The position numbers were made by a program, and so were the translations under genes. Shown in pieces: positions 1 through 9,459 of a DNA stretch of 64,000 bases (position 1 is the first letter of the stretch; every line of letters begins with the position of its first letter). Source of the stretch: Pandoraea pulmonicola (GTDB lineage: Bacteria > Pseudomonadota > Gammaproteobacteria > Burkholderiales > Burkholderiaceae). The stretch spans positions 930,001-994,000 of the forward strand of contig NZ_CP010310.2 in NCBI RefSeq assembly GCF_000815105.2, written 5' to 3'. The notes under the pieces were generated by a model, which did no database searches, had not been told where the DNA came from, and saw only the letters and a list, made by a program, of their open reading frames with translations.

Positions 1-1362
1 ATCCCGCTGGCCGTGGCGTTCGCGCTCGGCGGCGTGCTCTCGCCGACCGACGCCGTGGCCGTCTCCGCGCTCACCGGACGCATGCGCATGCCCACGCGGC
101 TCATGCACGTGCTCGAAGGCGAAGCGATGATGAACGATGCCTCGGGGCTCGTCGTATTCAAGTTCGCGCTGGTGGCGGCGACCACGGGCCTCTTCTCGAT
201 CGGCAGCGCCACGTTTTCGTTCTTCGTCATCGCGATCGGCGGTCTGCTCGCCGGCTGGGCGGTGACCTGGCTCTTCACGCAATTCCATCGCCGCGTGATG
301 GACGCCACCAGCGAAGAGCCCGCGACCGTGGTGCTGCTGCTGTTGCTCATGCCGTTCGCCGCCTATCTGCTCGCGGAACATTTCGGCTTCTCGGGCATTC
401 TCGCCGCCGTGGCCGCCGGCATGACGGTCAGCTCGACCGATCTGCTCAACAGCCGCACCGCCACGCGCATTCTCGGCAACGGCGTGTGGTCGATGCTTGA
501 GTTCGTATTCAACGGCGCGGTGTTCGTGCTGCTCGGCCTGCAATTGCCCGACATCGTGCGTGCGGCATTGCGCCCGAGCGAGCATCTGTGGGGCACGCTC
601 GTGAATCTGGGCGAGCTGATGTTCTACGTCGTCGCGATCTCGGCGGTGCTTATCGTGCTGCGCTTTTGCTGGGTATGGGTGGCGTGGCGCGTGATGTATT
701 TCCTCGGCATGCGGCGCGGCGAGATCACCACGCGGCCGGGGCTGCGCTTCACCGGGGTGACGGCGCTCTCGGGCGTGCGCGGCGCGGTCACGCTCGCCGG
801 TGCGCTGTCGGTGCCGCTGGCGTTGCCCGGCGGCGCACCGTTCCCCGGACGCGATCTGCTGATTTTTCTCGCCGCCGGCGTAATCCTTCTCTCGCTCATC
901 GGCGGCAGCCTCGGCTTGCCCGTGTTGCTGCGCGGGGTGCGCTGGCCGGCCGAGGATCCGCGCAACCGGGAAATGAGCGAAGCGCGGCTGGCGGCGTCCG
1001 AAGCGGCGATCCGGGCCGTGGAATCGCTGCAGAAGGTCATCGCCAAGTCGGGCGACGAACTCGACACGGCCGTGTGCGCCGAAGCGGCGGCGCGCGTGAT
1101 GGGGCGCTATCGCCGCTCGCTCAACGCGTCGAGCGCCTCGGACGAAGCGCGCGAACGGGCGGTGCGCGAAGTGGAAGTGGAGCGGCGTCTGCGCGCGGCA
1201 GCCCTGCAGGCCGAGCGCGTGGAGCTCTCGCGCCTGCGCATCACCCATCGCATCAACGATGAAACGCTGCGCGAACTGCTCAGCGAAATCGACTTCGCCG
1301 AACTCGCGCTGGGCCCGGTCGATCCGGCCACCGGCAAACGGGCGAAGCGGCACAGACACTGA
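1..1362 (+). CDS. Na+/H+ antiporter, CPA1 family (3' part, 5' end outside window)
   Basis: Inner-membrane cation/proton antiporter that exports Na+ (or K+) in exchange for H+. The frame is open from base 1, so the start lies upstream of the window. The first visible residues carry the CPA1 signature around LSPTDAVAVSAL, which contains the ion-binding Asp region. Several hydrophobic segments follow up to about visible residue 310. The last 140 residues are a charged, Arg/Glu-rich cytoplasmic tail, typical of the longer bacterial NhaP/YjcE-like members. The HIT gene follows after 59 bp on the same strand. The family is clear; the ion specificity is not. Confidence 0.9.
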   Translation: MPLAVAFALGGVLSPTDAVAVSALTGRMRMPTRLMHVLEGEAMMNDASGLVVFKFALVAATTGLFSIGSATFSFFVIAIGGLLAGWAVTWLFTQFHRRVMDATSEEPATVVLLLLLMPFAAYLLAEHFGFSGILAAVAAGMTVSSTDLLNSRTATRILGNGVWSMLEFVFNGAVFVLLGLQLPDIVRAALRPSEHLWGTLVNLGELMFYVVAISAVLIVLRFCWVWVAWRVMYFLGMRRGEITTRPGLRFTGVTALSGVRGAVTLAGALSVPLALPGGAPFPGRDLLIFLAAGVILLSLIGGSLGLPVLLRGVRWPAEDPRNREMSEARLAASEAAIRAVESLQKVIAKSGDELDTAVCAEAAARVMGRYRRSLNASSASDEARERAVREVEVERRLRAAALQAERVELSRLRITHRINDETLRELLSEIDFAELALGPVDPATGKRAKRHRH

Positions 1363-1421
1363 CGCGTGCCGGGTTCGGCAGGCGTTCGACATCACCCCGA
1401 TGAAAGGCAGGGAGAAAGATC

Positions 1422-1859
1422 ATGGAATGTCCGTTTTGCAACGGTGACGGCGGCGAAGTCGTGTGGCGCGACGCCGTGCTGCGCGTGGTGCTGGCCAACG
1501 AGAACGGCTACCCGGGGTTTGCGCGCGTGATCTGGCATACGCACGTGGCCGAAATGAGCGATTTGCCCGAGGCGGCGCGCGAGCACGTGATGCGTGCGGT
1601 GTTCGCCGTCGAGACGGCACAGCGCACGGTGATGTCGCCGCACAAGGTCAACGTGGCCAGCCTGGGCAACATGGTGCCGCACGTGCACTGGCACGTGATT
1701 CCGCGCTATCGCGACGACGCGCACTTTCCCGGCTCCGTATGGAGCGCGCCGCAGCGCGAGGTGCCCGAGGCGGTGCTCGCCGAGCGCGCGGCATGGGCGC
1801 CCGCGCTGCGCGAAGCCATCGTGGCAGAATTGGCGCGTATGCCGGCCTGGCCGGCTTGA
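1422..1859 (+). CDS. HIT family protein (histidine triad hydrolase)
   Basis: Small nucleotide hydrolase or transferase of the histidine-triad superfamily, 145 residues, cytoplasmic. The triad motif HVHWHVIPRY has its histidines at about 87, 89 and 91. An N-terminal CPFC pair (residues 3-6) resembles the metal-binding Cys of other HIT proteins. The start is supported by a GGGAG stretch about 10 bases upstream. It has no recognisable operon partner and lies between the antiporter and the DUF971 gene. The substrate (AMP conjugates or dinucleotide polyphosphates in relatives) cannot be read from the sequence. Confidence 0.9.
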   Translation: MECPFCNGDGGEVVWRDAVLRVVLANENGYPGFARVIWHTHVAEMSDLPEAAREHVMRAVFAVETAQRTVMSPHKVNVASLGNMVPHVHWHVIPRYRDDAHFPGSVWSAPQREVPEAVLAERAAWAPALREAIVAELARMPAWPA

Positions 1860-2043
1860 ACGGTCATGAAGGGCGCCGAACGGTAGCAAGCGCAGCGACC
1901 GATGGCCGCATCGACGGACGCGTCGGCTGACCTCCGAGGCCCGAGCGGCTATACTGCCGGCCGGTGTGCCGCACGCGTCGCCACAGGTCGCCGCAGGTCG
2001 CGATAGTCGGCCGCACATCGAACGATTTTTCTGGAGCAAGACC

Positions 2044-2460
2044 ATGGCTGGGCTGGAGAAAGACACGCCGATTCCCGTTTCCCTGACGCTGCATCGCGCA
2101 TCGAAGGTACTGGAACTTGGTTACGAAGACGGCAAGCATTACCGCCTGCCGTTCGAATTCCTGCGCGTGCTGTCGCCGTCGGCCGAAGTGCGTGGCCATG
2201 GTCCTGGCCAGGAAACGCTGCAGACCGGAAAGCGCGACGTCGAGCTCAAAGGCCTCGAACCGGTCGGCAACTACGCGGTGCGCCCCGTCTTCTCGGACGG
2301 GCACGACACCGGCATCTATTCGTGGGACTACCTCTACGAGTTGTGCGTGCGTCAGGACGCGCTGTGGCAGGAATACCTGGACAAGCTCGCGGCGGCGGGC
2401 GTCGAGCGGGACACGCCGATGCCGTCGCCGGCCAGCGGCCACGGTTGCCACCACCATTGA
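2044..2460 (+). CDS. DUF971 / gamma-butyrobetaine hydroxylase-like N-terminal domain protein
   Basis: A 138-residue single-domain protein of the DUF971 family. The fold matches the N-terminal domain of gamma-butyrobetaine hydroxylase, but the oxygenase domain is absent. Relatives are often linked to iron-sulfur or ubiquinone genes, and here it lies 62 bp upstream of ubiE. The visible core runs from the [19 protein letters not shown] region to the [11 protein letters not shown] motif near residue 90. The C-terminus ends in GHGCHHH, which could bind metal. The start was chosen at 2044 because TCTGGAG precedes it; the longer open frame from 1966 lacks a ribosome site. The biochemical role is unknown. 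Confidence 0.88.
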   Translation: MAGLEKDTPIPVSLTLHRASKVLELGYEDGKHYRLPFEFLRVLSPSAEVRGHGPGQETLQTGKRDVELKGLEPVGNYAVRPVFSDGHDTGIYSWDYLYELCVRQDALWQEYLDKLAAAGVERDTPMPSPASGHGCHHH

Positions 2461-2522
2461 GGCCCCGGCGGCGCGCGTACACCCGTGTAAGGCGCACCGC
2501 TCACATGATTTGGGAGATTGCA

Positions 2523-3257
2523 ATGGGTGAACAGACCCACTTCGGTTACGAAACCGTCGACGAGAAGGAAAAGGCCGGCAAGGTCGCCGAAGTGTTCCAC
2601 TCGGTCGCGAGCAAGTACGACATCATGAACGATCTGATGTCGGGAGGCCTGCACCGGATCTGGAAGGCCTTCACGATCGGACGCGCGGCCGTGCGTCCCG
2701 GCTTCAAGGTGCTCGACATCGCAGGCGGCACGGGTGATCTGTCCAAGGCGTTCGCGCGCGCGGCCGGCCCGACCGGCGAGGTTTGGCTCACCGACATCAA
2801 CGAATCGATGCTGCGCGTGGGCCGCGATCGCCTGCTCGACGCCGGCATCGCGACCCCCGCATTGCTGTGCGACGCCGAGAAGCTGCCGTTCCCGTCGAAC
2901 TACTTCGACGTGGTGACCGTGGCCTTCGGTCTGCGCAACATGACCCACAAGGACGCCGCACTGGCGGAAATGCGCCGCGTGATCAAACCGGGCGGCAAGG
3001 TCATGGTGCTGGAGTTCTCGAAGGTCTGGCAGCCGCTGGAAAAGGCGTACGACGCCTATTCGTTCAAGGTGCTGCCGTGGCTGGGCTCGCGCATCGCCGG
3101 CGACGCCGACAGCTACCGCTACCTGGCCGAGTCGATCCGTATGCACCCGGACCAGGAAACGCTCAAGACCATGATGGAGGACGTCGGCCTGGAGCGCGTG
3201 GAGTATCACAACATGACGGCGGGTGTGGTCGCGCTGCACATCGGACGCAAGTTCTGA
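2523..3257 (+). CDS. ubiE: Ubiquinone/menaquinone biosynthesis C-methyltransferase UbiE
   Basis: SAM-dependent C-methyltransferase that converts demethylated benzoquinol intermediates in ubiquinone synthesis, 244 residues. SAM motif I ([15 protein letters not shown]) lies at about 63-77. The family motifs [18 protein letters not shown] near 31-48 and [10 protein letters not shown] follow. The C-terminus ([14 protein letters not shown]) is typical and complete. The start at 2523 is preceded by GGGAG; the open frame extends 67 codons further upstream but lacks a suitable start. ubiJ and ubiB follow further downstream, separated by a Tim44-like gene and two terminators, so the quinone genes are clustered but probably not one transcript. 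Confidence 0.97.
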   Translation: MGEQTHFGYETVDEKEKAGKVAEVFHSVASKYDIMNDLMSGGLHRIWKAFTIGRAAVRPGFKVLDIAGGTGDLSKAFARAAGPTGEVWLTDINESMLRVGRDRLLDAGIATPALLCDAEKLPFPSNYFDVVTVAFGLRNMTHKDAALAEMRRVIKPGGKVMVLEFSKVWQPLEKAYDAYSFKVLPWLGSRIAGDADSYRYLAESIRMHPDQETLKTMMEDVGLERVEYHNMTAGVVALHIGRKF

Positions 3258-3299
3258 GTCCGTAAGGATTCACTTCGCGGCGTCACCGCAAGACGATGC

Positions 3300-3339
3300 G
3301 CCCCGGCTGGCGGAAAATCTCCGCGCCGGGGCCTTATTC
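3300..3339 (+). terminator. Intrinsic terminator after ubiE
   Basis: GCCCCGGC pairs with GCCGGGGC, and an inner GCGGA pairs with TCCGC, giving a long stem at 3300-3332. It is followed by a T-rich run (TTATTCT). It lies 43 bp after the ubiE stop. Confidence 0.8.
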
Positions 3340-3352
3340 TAAGTACAGCCTA

Positions 3353-3370
3353 ATTCTTCTATGGAAGAAT
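3353..3370. repeat. Inverted repeat upstream of the Tim44-like gene
   Basis: The arms ATTCTTC and GAAGAAT are perfect and separated by 4 bases. The repeat lies about 107 bp before the Tim44-like start, in the likely promoter region. It could be an operator; the cognate regulator is unknown. Confidence 0.4.
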
Positions 3371-3476
3371 CGCGCACGTCGGTCACTTGGTTTCGACACG
3401 TGAAATTTTGCTGAACCAATCGGGTCGACGCCTGTCATTAGACAGCAACCTACAACTCCACGGAGAGACCAGAACG

Positions 3477-4463
3477 ATGTTCCAGTTCCTGAAAAACAAG
3501 CTGTTGTTGGGCGTAGTCGCCGGCGTGGTGGCGGTCGGCTTGACGATCGCGGACGCTGACGCCAAGCGCGTTGGCGGCGGCCGGAGCGTCGGCAAGCAGT
3601 CCAACACCGTGACGCAACGTCAGGCCACGCCGCAACAGCCGGCGCAGGCGCCGGGCGCCGCACCGCACCAAGCCGCCCCGGCCGCAGCCGGCGCGGGTGC
3701 CGCGGGTGCTGCTGCAGCCGCCAAGCCTGCCAACCGTTGGCTCGGACCGATCGCCGGTCTGGCCGCCGGTCTCGGGATCGCCGCGCTGCTGTCGCACTTT
3801 GGCCTGGGCGGTGCGTTCGCGAGCATGATGGCCAACGTCATCGTGATCGCGCTGATCGCTTTTGCCGTGATATGGCTCATCCGTCGCCTGCGCGGCAATA
3901 AGTCGCAGTCGCAGACGCCGGCCTACGCGGGCGCAGGCAACGACGCCTCGAACAATTCACTGCGTCAGTCGTGGGATAGCCAGCAAGCGGCACAGCCGTC
4001 GCAGACTGCTGCGCCGGCGCAACTGTCGTCGCTGCCGGAAGCGGCCGCGGCGGGGGCTGCCGGTGCCGCGGCAGCAGGTCCGTTCGGCGTGCCGGCCGGC
4101 TTCGACACCGAAGGCTTCCTGCGCAGCGCGAAGGTGTACTTCAACCGTCTGCAAGCCGCCTGGGACAAGGGCGATCAGGCCGACATCAACGAGTTCACCA
4201 CGCCGCAGATGTTCGCGGAAATCAAGATGGACCTCGAAGAGCGCGGCAAGGCGACCAACCGTACGGACGTCGTGCAACTCGACGCCGAACTGCTCGGCAT
4301 CGAGCAATCGGCCACCGAGTACATGGCCAGCGTTCGCTTCTCGGGTCTGATCCGCGAAGCCGAGGGTGCCCCGGCAGCGCCGTTCAACGAAGTCTGGAAC
4401 CTGACCAAGCCGGTGACCGGCAACGGTGGCTGGGTGCTCGCCGGGATTCAGCAGCTCAGCTAA
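3477..4463 (+). CDS. Tim44-like domain protein, membrane-anchored
   Basis: Exported or membrane-bound protein of 328 residues with a C-terminal Tim44-like domain (about residues 205-325). The N-terminus has a hydrophobic signal segment ending near ADADA at about residue 28. An Ala/Gln/Pro-rich linker follows (about 35-90), then two hydrophobic segments (about 95-140) and a basic RRLRGNK stop-transfer. The start at 3477 follows GGAGAG; upstream codons in the same frame would bury the signal. In bacteria the role is not established; mitochondrial Tim44 binds membranes and the import motor. It sits between ubiE and ubiJ, flanked by terminators, suggesting an independent transcript. Confidence 0.88.
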   Translation: MFQFLKNKLLLGVVAGVVAVGLTIADADAKRVGGGRSVGKQSNTVTQRQATPQQPAQAPGAAPHQAAPAAAGAGAAGAAAAAKPANRWLGPIAGLAAGLGIAALLSHFGLGGAFASMMANVIVIALIAFAVIWLIRRLRGNKSQSQTPAYAGAGNDASNNSLRQSWDSQQAAQPSQTAAPAQLSSLPEAAAAGAAGAAAAGPFGVPAGFDTEGFLRSAKVYFNRLQAAWDKGDQADINEFTTPQMFAEIKMDLEERGKATNRTDVVQLDAELLGIEQSATEYMASVRFSGLIREAEGAPAAPFNEVWNLTKPVTGNGGWVLAGIQQLS

Positions 4464-4500
4464 GCTGGCGACGTTTTTGCCGTAACCTGCCTTACAATGA

Positions 4501-4535
4501 GAGCCCGCGTTCGAAGCGCGGGCTCTTTTGTTTTT
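4501..4535 (+). terminator. Intrinsic terminator after the Tim44-like gene
   Basis: A perfect 9-bp stem (GAGCCCGCG with CGCGGGCTC) is followed by TTTTGTTTTT, 37 bp after the stop codon. A strong rho-independent terminator. Confidence 0.92.
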
Positions 4536-4608
4536 GCCGTCCGCATGTGCATGCCGGGCGGCGTCTTTCGGTGCGACCGGCGCTCAGCGCCGGCCGGCCG
4601 CCAAGCTC

Positions 4609-5265
4609 ATGACCGTAGCCGCCAAAGCCTTTGCCGCCACCGTGAATCATCTGCTTGCCCGCGAACCGTGGGCACGCGATCGTTTGCGCCATCACATCGG
4701 CGCGTCCGCCCGGCTGGCGATGTCCGCGATCGACCTGCGCCTGCGTGTGGGCGAGGACGGTTTTCTCGCGGCCGCCGACGGCACCGCCCCCTGCGACGTC
4801 AGCATCTCGGTGCCCCCGGCGGCGCTGGCGGACTTCGCGAGCGGCGGGCAGGCCGCCGTCATGCGTCACGTCAAGATCGAGGGCGACGCCGAGTTCGCCA
4901 ACACGGTGTCTTACCTCGCGCAGCATCTGCGCTGGGAAGTCGCCGAAGACTTGAGCCGGATCGTCGGCGACGCCGCCGCGCACCGGGTCACCGAGACCGG
5001 TAAGGCCGCGGTGGCCGGCGTGCGTCGCACCGGCGACACACTGGCCCGCTCGCTGGCCGACTACCTTGTGGAAGAGAATCCGATGCTGGTGGCGCGCCCG
5101 CGCCTGGACGCCATGCGCGCCGAAATCGGTACGCTGCGCGATGACCTCGCCCGACTGGAGAAGCGCATCGAGAAATTCGAGCGTGCGAGAGATCCACAGA
5201 AGGGGGGGCAGGGTGGTGTGTCCGCACCGGCAGCCCGTCCGAATCGTACGCATGGAGGCCGCTGA
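4609..5265 (+). CDS. ubiJ: Ubiquinone biosynthesis accessory factor UbiJ (SCP2 domain)
   Basis: Lipid-binding accessory factor of aerobic ubiquinone synthesis, 218 residues. The SCP2 sterol-carrier domain covers roughly residues 10-110 and the C-terminal part (about 165-200) is a charged coiled coil (RAEIGTLRDDLARLEKRIEK). In E. coli UbiJ pairs with UbiK and scaffolds the soluble Ubi complex. The start at 4609 was chosen because the frame upstream runs into the terminator of the preceding gene. It lies 3 bp upstream of ubiB, so the two are almost certainly co-transcribed, as in E. coli. Confidence 0.9.
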   Translation: MTVAAKAFAATVNHLLAREPWARDRLRHHIGASARLAMSAIDLRLRVGEDGFLAAADGTAPCDVSISVPPAALADFASGGQAAVMRHVKIEGDAEFANTVSYLAQHLRWEVAEDLSRIVGDAAAHRVTETGKAAVAGVRRTGDTLARSLADYLVEENPMLVARPRLDAMRAEIGTLRDDLARLEKRIEKFERARDPQKGGQGGVSAPAARPNRTHGGR

Positions 5266-5268
5266 CCG

Positions 5269-6828
5269 ATGCGCCTCCTGCGTCTGATCAAGATATTCTT
5301 CGTCTGCTATCGATACGGGCTCGACGAGCTGGTGCTCTCGAGCATTCCCCATCCCTTCACGCGAGCCCTGTTGCGCGTGCTGACGTTCGGCCGCAGCGGC
5401 CTGCGTGCGCCGCGCGGCGAGCGTCTGCGACTCGCGCTCGAATCGCTGGGCCCGATCTTCGTGAAGTTCGGCCAGGTGCTCTCGACGCGTCGCGATCTGA
5501 TGCCGCCCGACATTGCGCTCGAACTTGCGCGCCTGCAGGACCAGGTGCCGCCGTTCGACCCCGAGGTGGCGCGCGCGAGCATCGAGAAGTCGCTGGGCCG
5601 TCCGCTCGAGGAAGTCTTCGTGGAGTTCGAGCGCACGCCGGTGGCCAGCGCGTCGATTGCACAGGTGCACTTCGCACGGATTCGCGACGGCGAGCATGCG
5701 GGCAAGGAGGTCGCGGTCAAGGTGCTGCGGCCGAACATGCTAGGCGTGATCGACAGCGATCTGGCGCTCATGCGCGACCTCGCCGGATGGGTGGAGCGCC
5801 TGTGGCCCGACGGCAAGCGCCTGAAGCCGCGCGAAGTGGTCGCCGAGTTCGACAAGTATCTGCACGACGAACTCGACCTGATGCGCGAGGCCGCCAACGC
5901 GGCGCAACTGCGTCGCAACTTCATCGACTCGGGCATGCTGATGGTGCCGGAGATCTATTGGGAATTCAGTTCCAGCTCCGTGCTCGTGATGGAGCGCATG
6001 CGCGGCGTGCCGATCAGCCAGATCGAGGTGTTGCGCGAGGCGGGCGTCGACCTGAAGAAGCTCGCGCGTGAAGGGGTCGAGATCTTCTTCACCCAGTTCC
6101 TGCGCGACGGTTTCTTTCACGCCGACATGCACCCGGGCAACATTCTCGTGAGCCTCGATCCCGACACGTTCGGACGCTACATCGCGCTCGATTGCGGCAT
6201 CGTGGGGGCGCTCTCCGAGTTCGACAAGAACTATCTCGCACAGAACTTCCTCGCGTTCTTCCGCCGGGACTATCACCGAGTGGCTTCGCTGCACCTGGAG
6301 TCGGGCTGGGTGCCGCCCGATACGCGCGTCGAAGAGCTCGAAGGGGCTATTCGCGCGGTGTGCGAGCCGTACTTCGACCGCCCGCTCAAGGAGATCTCGC
6401 TGGGGCTGGTGCTCATGCGTCTGTTTCAGACGTCGCGCCGCTTCAACGTGGAGATCCAGCCGCAGCTCGTACTGCTGCAAAAGACGCTGCTCAATATCGA
6501 AGGGCTGGGGCGCCAGCTGGATCCGGATCTCGATCTGTGGAAGACGGCCAAGCCGTTCCTCGAGCGATGGATGGCCGAGCAGATCGGCCCGCGTGGCTGG
6601 CTGGAACGTCTGAAAGCCGAAGTGCCGCAGTGGAGCAAGACGATGCCGCAGCTGCCGCGACTCATCCACCAGGCGCTGGCCGCGCATGCCCGTCCGCATG
6701 ACGACACGTTACTGCTCGCATTGCTGCAGGAGCAGCGCCGCACCAACCGGCTGCTCACCGGCGCGTTCTGTCTCGTGGGCGGTATCGCCATCGGGGTGTT
6801 GATGGCGTTCATCTGGCTGTACGGTTGA
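5269..6828 (+). CDS. ubiB: Ubiquinone biosynthesis regulatory protein UbiB (atypical kinase/ATPase)
   Basis: Membrane-anchored ADCK/UbiB-family atypical kinase-like ATPase needed for ubiquinone synthesis, 519 residues. Visible are the KxGQ region ([17 protein letters not shown], about residues 64-80), the ATP-binding Lys in EVAVKVLRP (about 150), the catalytic loop [11 protein letters not shown] (about 284-294) and the DCG variant of the DFG metal-binding motif (about 307). Two hydrophobic segments close the C-terminus. It follows ubiJ by 3 bp. Family members act by ATPase activity to extract or present lipid intermediates rather than by protein phosphorylation. Confidence 0.97.
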   Translation: MRLLRLIKIFFVCYRYGLDELVLSSIPHPFTRALLRVLTFGRSGLRAPRGERLRLALESLGPIFVKFGQVLSTRRDLMPPDIALELARLQDQVPPFDPEVARASIEKSLGRPLEEVFVEFERTPVASASIAQVHFARIRDGEHAGKEVAVKVLRPNMLGVIDSDLALMRDLAGWVERLWPDGKRLKPREVVAEFDKYLHDELDLMREAANAAQLRRNFIDSGMLMVPEIYWEFSSSSVLVMERMRGVPISQIEVLREAGVDLKKLAREGVEIFFTQFLRDGFFHADMHPGNILVSLDPDTFGRYIALDCGIVGALSEFDKNYLAQNFLAFFRRDYHRVASLHLESGWVPPDTRVEELEGAIRAVCEPYFDRPLKEISLGLVLMRLFQTSRRFNVEIQPQLVLLQKTLLNIEGLGRQLDPDLDLWKTAKPFLERWMAEQIGPRGWLERLKAEVPQWSKTMPQLPRLIHQALAAHARPHDDTLLLALLQEQRRTNRLLTGAFCLVGGIAIGVLMAFIWLYG

Positions 6829-6906
6829 ACCTGTCGATGATTCGAGAGCGTCTCGCGGGCAACTGATGAGTCGTCCCGGGCAACTCACATAACCATAATC
6901 AATGCA

Positions 6907-6930
6907 CCGGCCGCCTCCGCGGCCGGTTTC
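6907..6930 (+). terminator. Probable terminator after ubiB
   Basis: A perfect 8-bp stem (CCGGCCGC with GCGGCCGG) with a 4-base loop is followed by TTTCTC. It lies just upstream of the ribosome site of the next gene, which argues against using the earlier ATG at 6902. Confidence 0.65.
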
Positions 6931-6949
6931 TCGCTGGAAGGTGTTGTCG

Positions 6950-7639
6950 ATGGTCGTCTCGCACAAGCTTCATACGCCGCTAGCGGCGCCCCGAGGGGAG
7001 GATCTTCCGGAAGGGGGAAGTGCTCCTGCCGCCGCGCCCGCGACGCCGGCTTTCTCGACGAGAGATCCGTCACGCGCCGAGTTCTGGGACGAGCGCTTTG
7101 CCAGCGCCTTCATGCCCTGGGACGCCGCCGGTGTGCCGCAGGCGTTGCGCGACTTCGTCGCGGGCGAGGGCGCGCCTCGCGCGACGCTGATCCCGGGTTG
7201 CGGTGCGGCGTACGAAGCGGCATGGCTCGACGCCCAGGGCTGGCCCGTACGCGCCATCGATTTCGCGCCGGCCGCGGTTGTGGCCGCCCAGGCCCAGCTG
7301 GGGCCGCGCGCGGCACTCGTCGAGCAGGCCGATTTCTTCACCTACACGCCGCCTTTCGCGCTCGACATGGTCTACGAACGGGCGTTTCTCTGCGCGTTGC
7401 CTCGCACGATGTGGCAGGACTACGCCATTCGCATGGCGCGGTTGTTGCCAACGGGGGGATGTCTGGCAGGGTTCTTTTTCCTGCGGGAGACGCCGAAGGG
7501 GCCGCCGTTCGGCATCGCTCCCCAGGGGCTCGAAGCCCTGCTCGGGCAAGACTTCGTTTGCGAAGCGGACCGGCTCGTTACCGATTCGGTGCCGGTGTTC
7601 GCGGGTGCCGAGCACTGGATGGTCTGGCGACGCCGCTGA
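6950..7639 (+). CDS. Thiopurine S-methyltransferase-family SAM-dependent methyltransferase
   Basis: Cytoplasmic class I methyltransferase of the TPMT family, 229 residues. Motif I appears as LIPGCGAAYEAAWL (about residues 79-92), followed by the acidic strand VRAIDFA. The FWDERF segment near residue 43 is typical of bacterial TPMT homologues. The start at 6950 is preceded by GGAAGG with 8-base spacing; an upstream ATG at 6902 lies inside a terminator stem. Family members methylate thiols, selenium or tellurium oxyanions; the substrate here cannot be assigned. Confidence 0.85.
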   Translation: MVVSHKLHTPLAAPRGEDLPEGGSAPAAAPATPAFSTRDPSRAEFWDERFASAFMPWDAAGVPQALRDFVAGEGAPRATLIPGCGAAYEAAWLDAQGWPVRAIDFAPAAVVAAQAQLGPRAALVEQADFFTYTPPFALDMVYERAFLCALPRTMWQDYAIRMARLLPTGGCLAGFFFLRETPKGPPFGIAPQGLEALLGQDFVCEADRLVTDSVPVFAGAEHWMVWRRR

Positions 7640-8019
7640 CGTGCCGCGATGCCGGCTCCCCCGAGGGGCGCGGACGTGTTCCAACGGCGCGTAACGTTAC
7701 CAAGTCCCTAGGTATTTCCCGATATTTGCCACGAGCCGCCGCTGGAATTGTGATTTTTTCCCCGCGCACCGCCCACGCCGCTATAATCGGCCGAAAATTT
7801 TTTCGCCAGGTGGCAAAAACGGGCGCCCCCGAGCGCTGAATCGCATCAGCCCCCGTCATGCACGACCTGATTTTCTGTTGCCCGGAAGGCTGCGGCCCAT
7901 GGCTCGGTAACGTTGACTCGGTTAGCTCGCGCGGCGGCCCTCATGCGGTCCGATCACGCCCTCGCCGTTAGCGTTGCCTTGCCTCCGTCGCTGCCCTGGG
8001 GCTTGGCTGGGGCCGCGTT
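7640..8019 (+). other. Intergenic region with candidate promoter and long leader for the symporter
   Basis: A 380-bp gap without a gene. TATAAT at 7782-7787 is a good -10 element, but no clear -35 lies 16-18 bp upstream. If used, it gives a leader of about 225 nt before the symporter start at 8020, in GC-rich sequence with no recognised riboswitch. No terminator was found after the methyltransferase gene. Confidence 0.45.
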
Positions 8020-9459
8020 ATGCTGATCTGGTTTGTCATTCTGTATTGGGTCATTTCGGTGGCCATCGGGCTGTTGGCCGCCCTCAAGGTCCGCAATACC
8101 AAGGATTTCACCGTCGCCGGTCGCCGCCTGCCCTACGGCATGGTCATCGCTGTGGTGTTCGCCACGTGGTTCGGCTCGGAGGCCGTGCTCGGCATTCCGG
8201 CCACGTTCATCGGGGAAGGCCTGCGCGGCGTGGTCGCCGACCCGTTCGGCTCGTCGATGTGCCTGGTGCTCGTCGGCATGTTCTTCGCCCGCAAGCTGTA
8301 TCGCATGAACCTCATGACGATCGGCGACTTCTACAAGCTCAAGTACAACCGCACGGTCGAAGTGGTGACGAGTGTTGCCATCGTGATCTCCTATCTCGGC
8401 TGGGTCGGGGCGCAGATCAAGGCGCTGGGCCTCGTGTTCCATACGGTGTCGGGCGGCGCGATGTCGGAGCCGACCGGCATGATCATCGGCGCCATCTCGG
8501 TGCTGGCCTACACGCTGCTCGGCGGCATGATCTCGGTGGCGGTGACCGACTTCATCCAGATGATCATCATCGTCGTGGGGCTCGTGTACATCGCCGTGGT
8601 AGTTTCGGGCATGGTGCCGGGTGGCGCGAGCGCAGTGATCGCTCACGCCTCGGAGGCCGGCAAGTTCGTGTTCCTGCCGGAATTGAATCCGGCCGACGTG
8701 CTCGCGTTCATCGCGGCGGGCATCACCATGATGTTCGGCTCGATCCCGCAGCAGGACGTGTTCCAGCGCGTGATGTCGTCCAAGTCGGAGAACGTGGCGG
8801 TCGCCGGTTCCGTGACAGGCGGCGTGCTGTACTTCTTCTTCACGTTCATCCCGATCTTTCTCGCGTACTCGGCGCTGCTCATCGCACCGTCGATGGTGCA
8901 GAAGTACATCGGCACCGATCCGCAACAGATCCTGCCGCAGTTGGTGCTCACCAGCGTGCCGGTGCTCGCGCAGGTGATGTTCTTCGGCGCGTTGCTCTCG
9001 GCCATCAAGAGCTGCGCCTCGGCCACGCTGCTGGCGCCGTCGGTGACGTTCGCCGAGAACATCATCCGCCCGATGCTGCCGGGCCGCATCGACGACAAGC
9101 ATCTGCTGCGTCTGATGCGAATCGTGGTGCTGTGCTTCACCGCGCTGGTGCTGACCTACGCGCTCAACTCGAAGGCGTCGATCTTCCAGATGGTGGAGAG
9201 CGCGTACAAGGTCACGCTCGTGTGCTGCTTCGTCCCGCTCGCGTTCGGCCTGTACTGGAAGCGCTCGAGCTCGCTGGGCGGCACGCTGGCCGTCTTCGCC
9301 GGGCTGCTCGTGTGGATCGGCTGCGAGATGCTGGCGCCCGACGCGCTGGTGCCGCCGCAACTGGCCGGCCTGCTGGCCTCGATCACGGGGATGGTTGTCG
9401 GCTCCCTGCTGCAACCCGCCTCGGAGCGCGAGCCGGAGCAACAGATTTCGACGATCTGA
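8020..9459 (+). CDS. Sodium:solute symporter family protein
   Basis: Inner-membrane Na+-coupled transporter of the SSS family, 479 residues with about 13 hydrophobic segments. The family region GRRLPYGMVIAVVFATWFG lies near residues 36-54, and the N-terminal part is rich in conserved Gly and Ala. The C-terminus (PASEREPEQQISTI) is cytoplasmic and short. The start at 8020 has only a weak GGGG upstream; the hydrophobic N-terminus begins immediately after it, supporting the choice. Substrates in the family range from sugars and amino acids to organic acids; there is no neighbouring catabolic gene to point to one. Confidence 0.9.
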   Translation: MLIWFVILYWVISVAIGLLAALKVRNTKDFTVAGRRLPYGMVIAVVFATWFGSEAVLGIPATFIGEGLRGVVADPFGSSMCLVLVGMFFARKLYRMNLMTIGDFYKLKYNRTVEVVTSVAIVISYLGWVGAQIKALGLVFHTVSGGAMSEPTGMIIGAISVLAYTLLGGMISVAVTDFIQMIIIVVGLVYIAVVVSGMVPGGASAVIAHASEAGKFVFLPELNPADVLAFIAAGITMMFGSIPQQDVFQRVMSSKSENVAVAGSVTGGVLYFFFTFIPIFLAYSALLIAPSMVQKYIGTDPQQILPQLVLTSVPVLAQVMFFGALLSAIKSCASATLLAPSVTFAENIIRPMLPGRIDDKHLLRLMRIVVLCFTALVLTYALNSKASIFQMVESAYKVTLVCCFVPLAFGLYWKRSSSLGGTLAVFAGLLVWIGCEMLAPDALVPPQLAGLLASITGMVVGSLLQPASEREPEQQISTI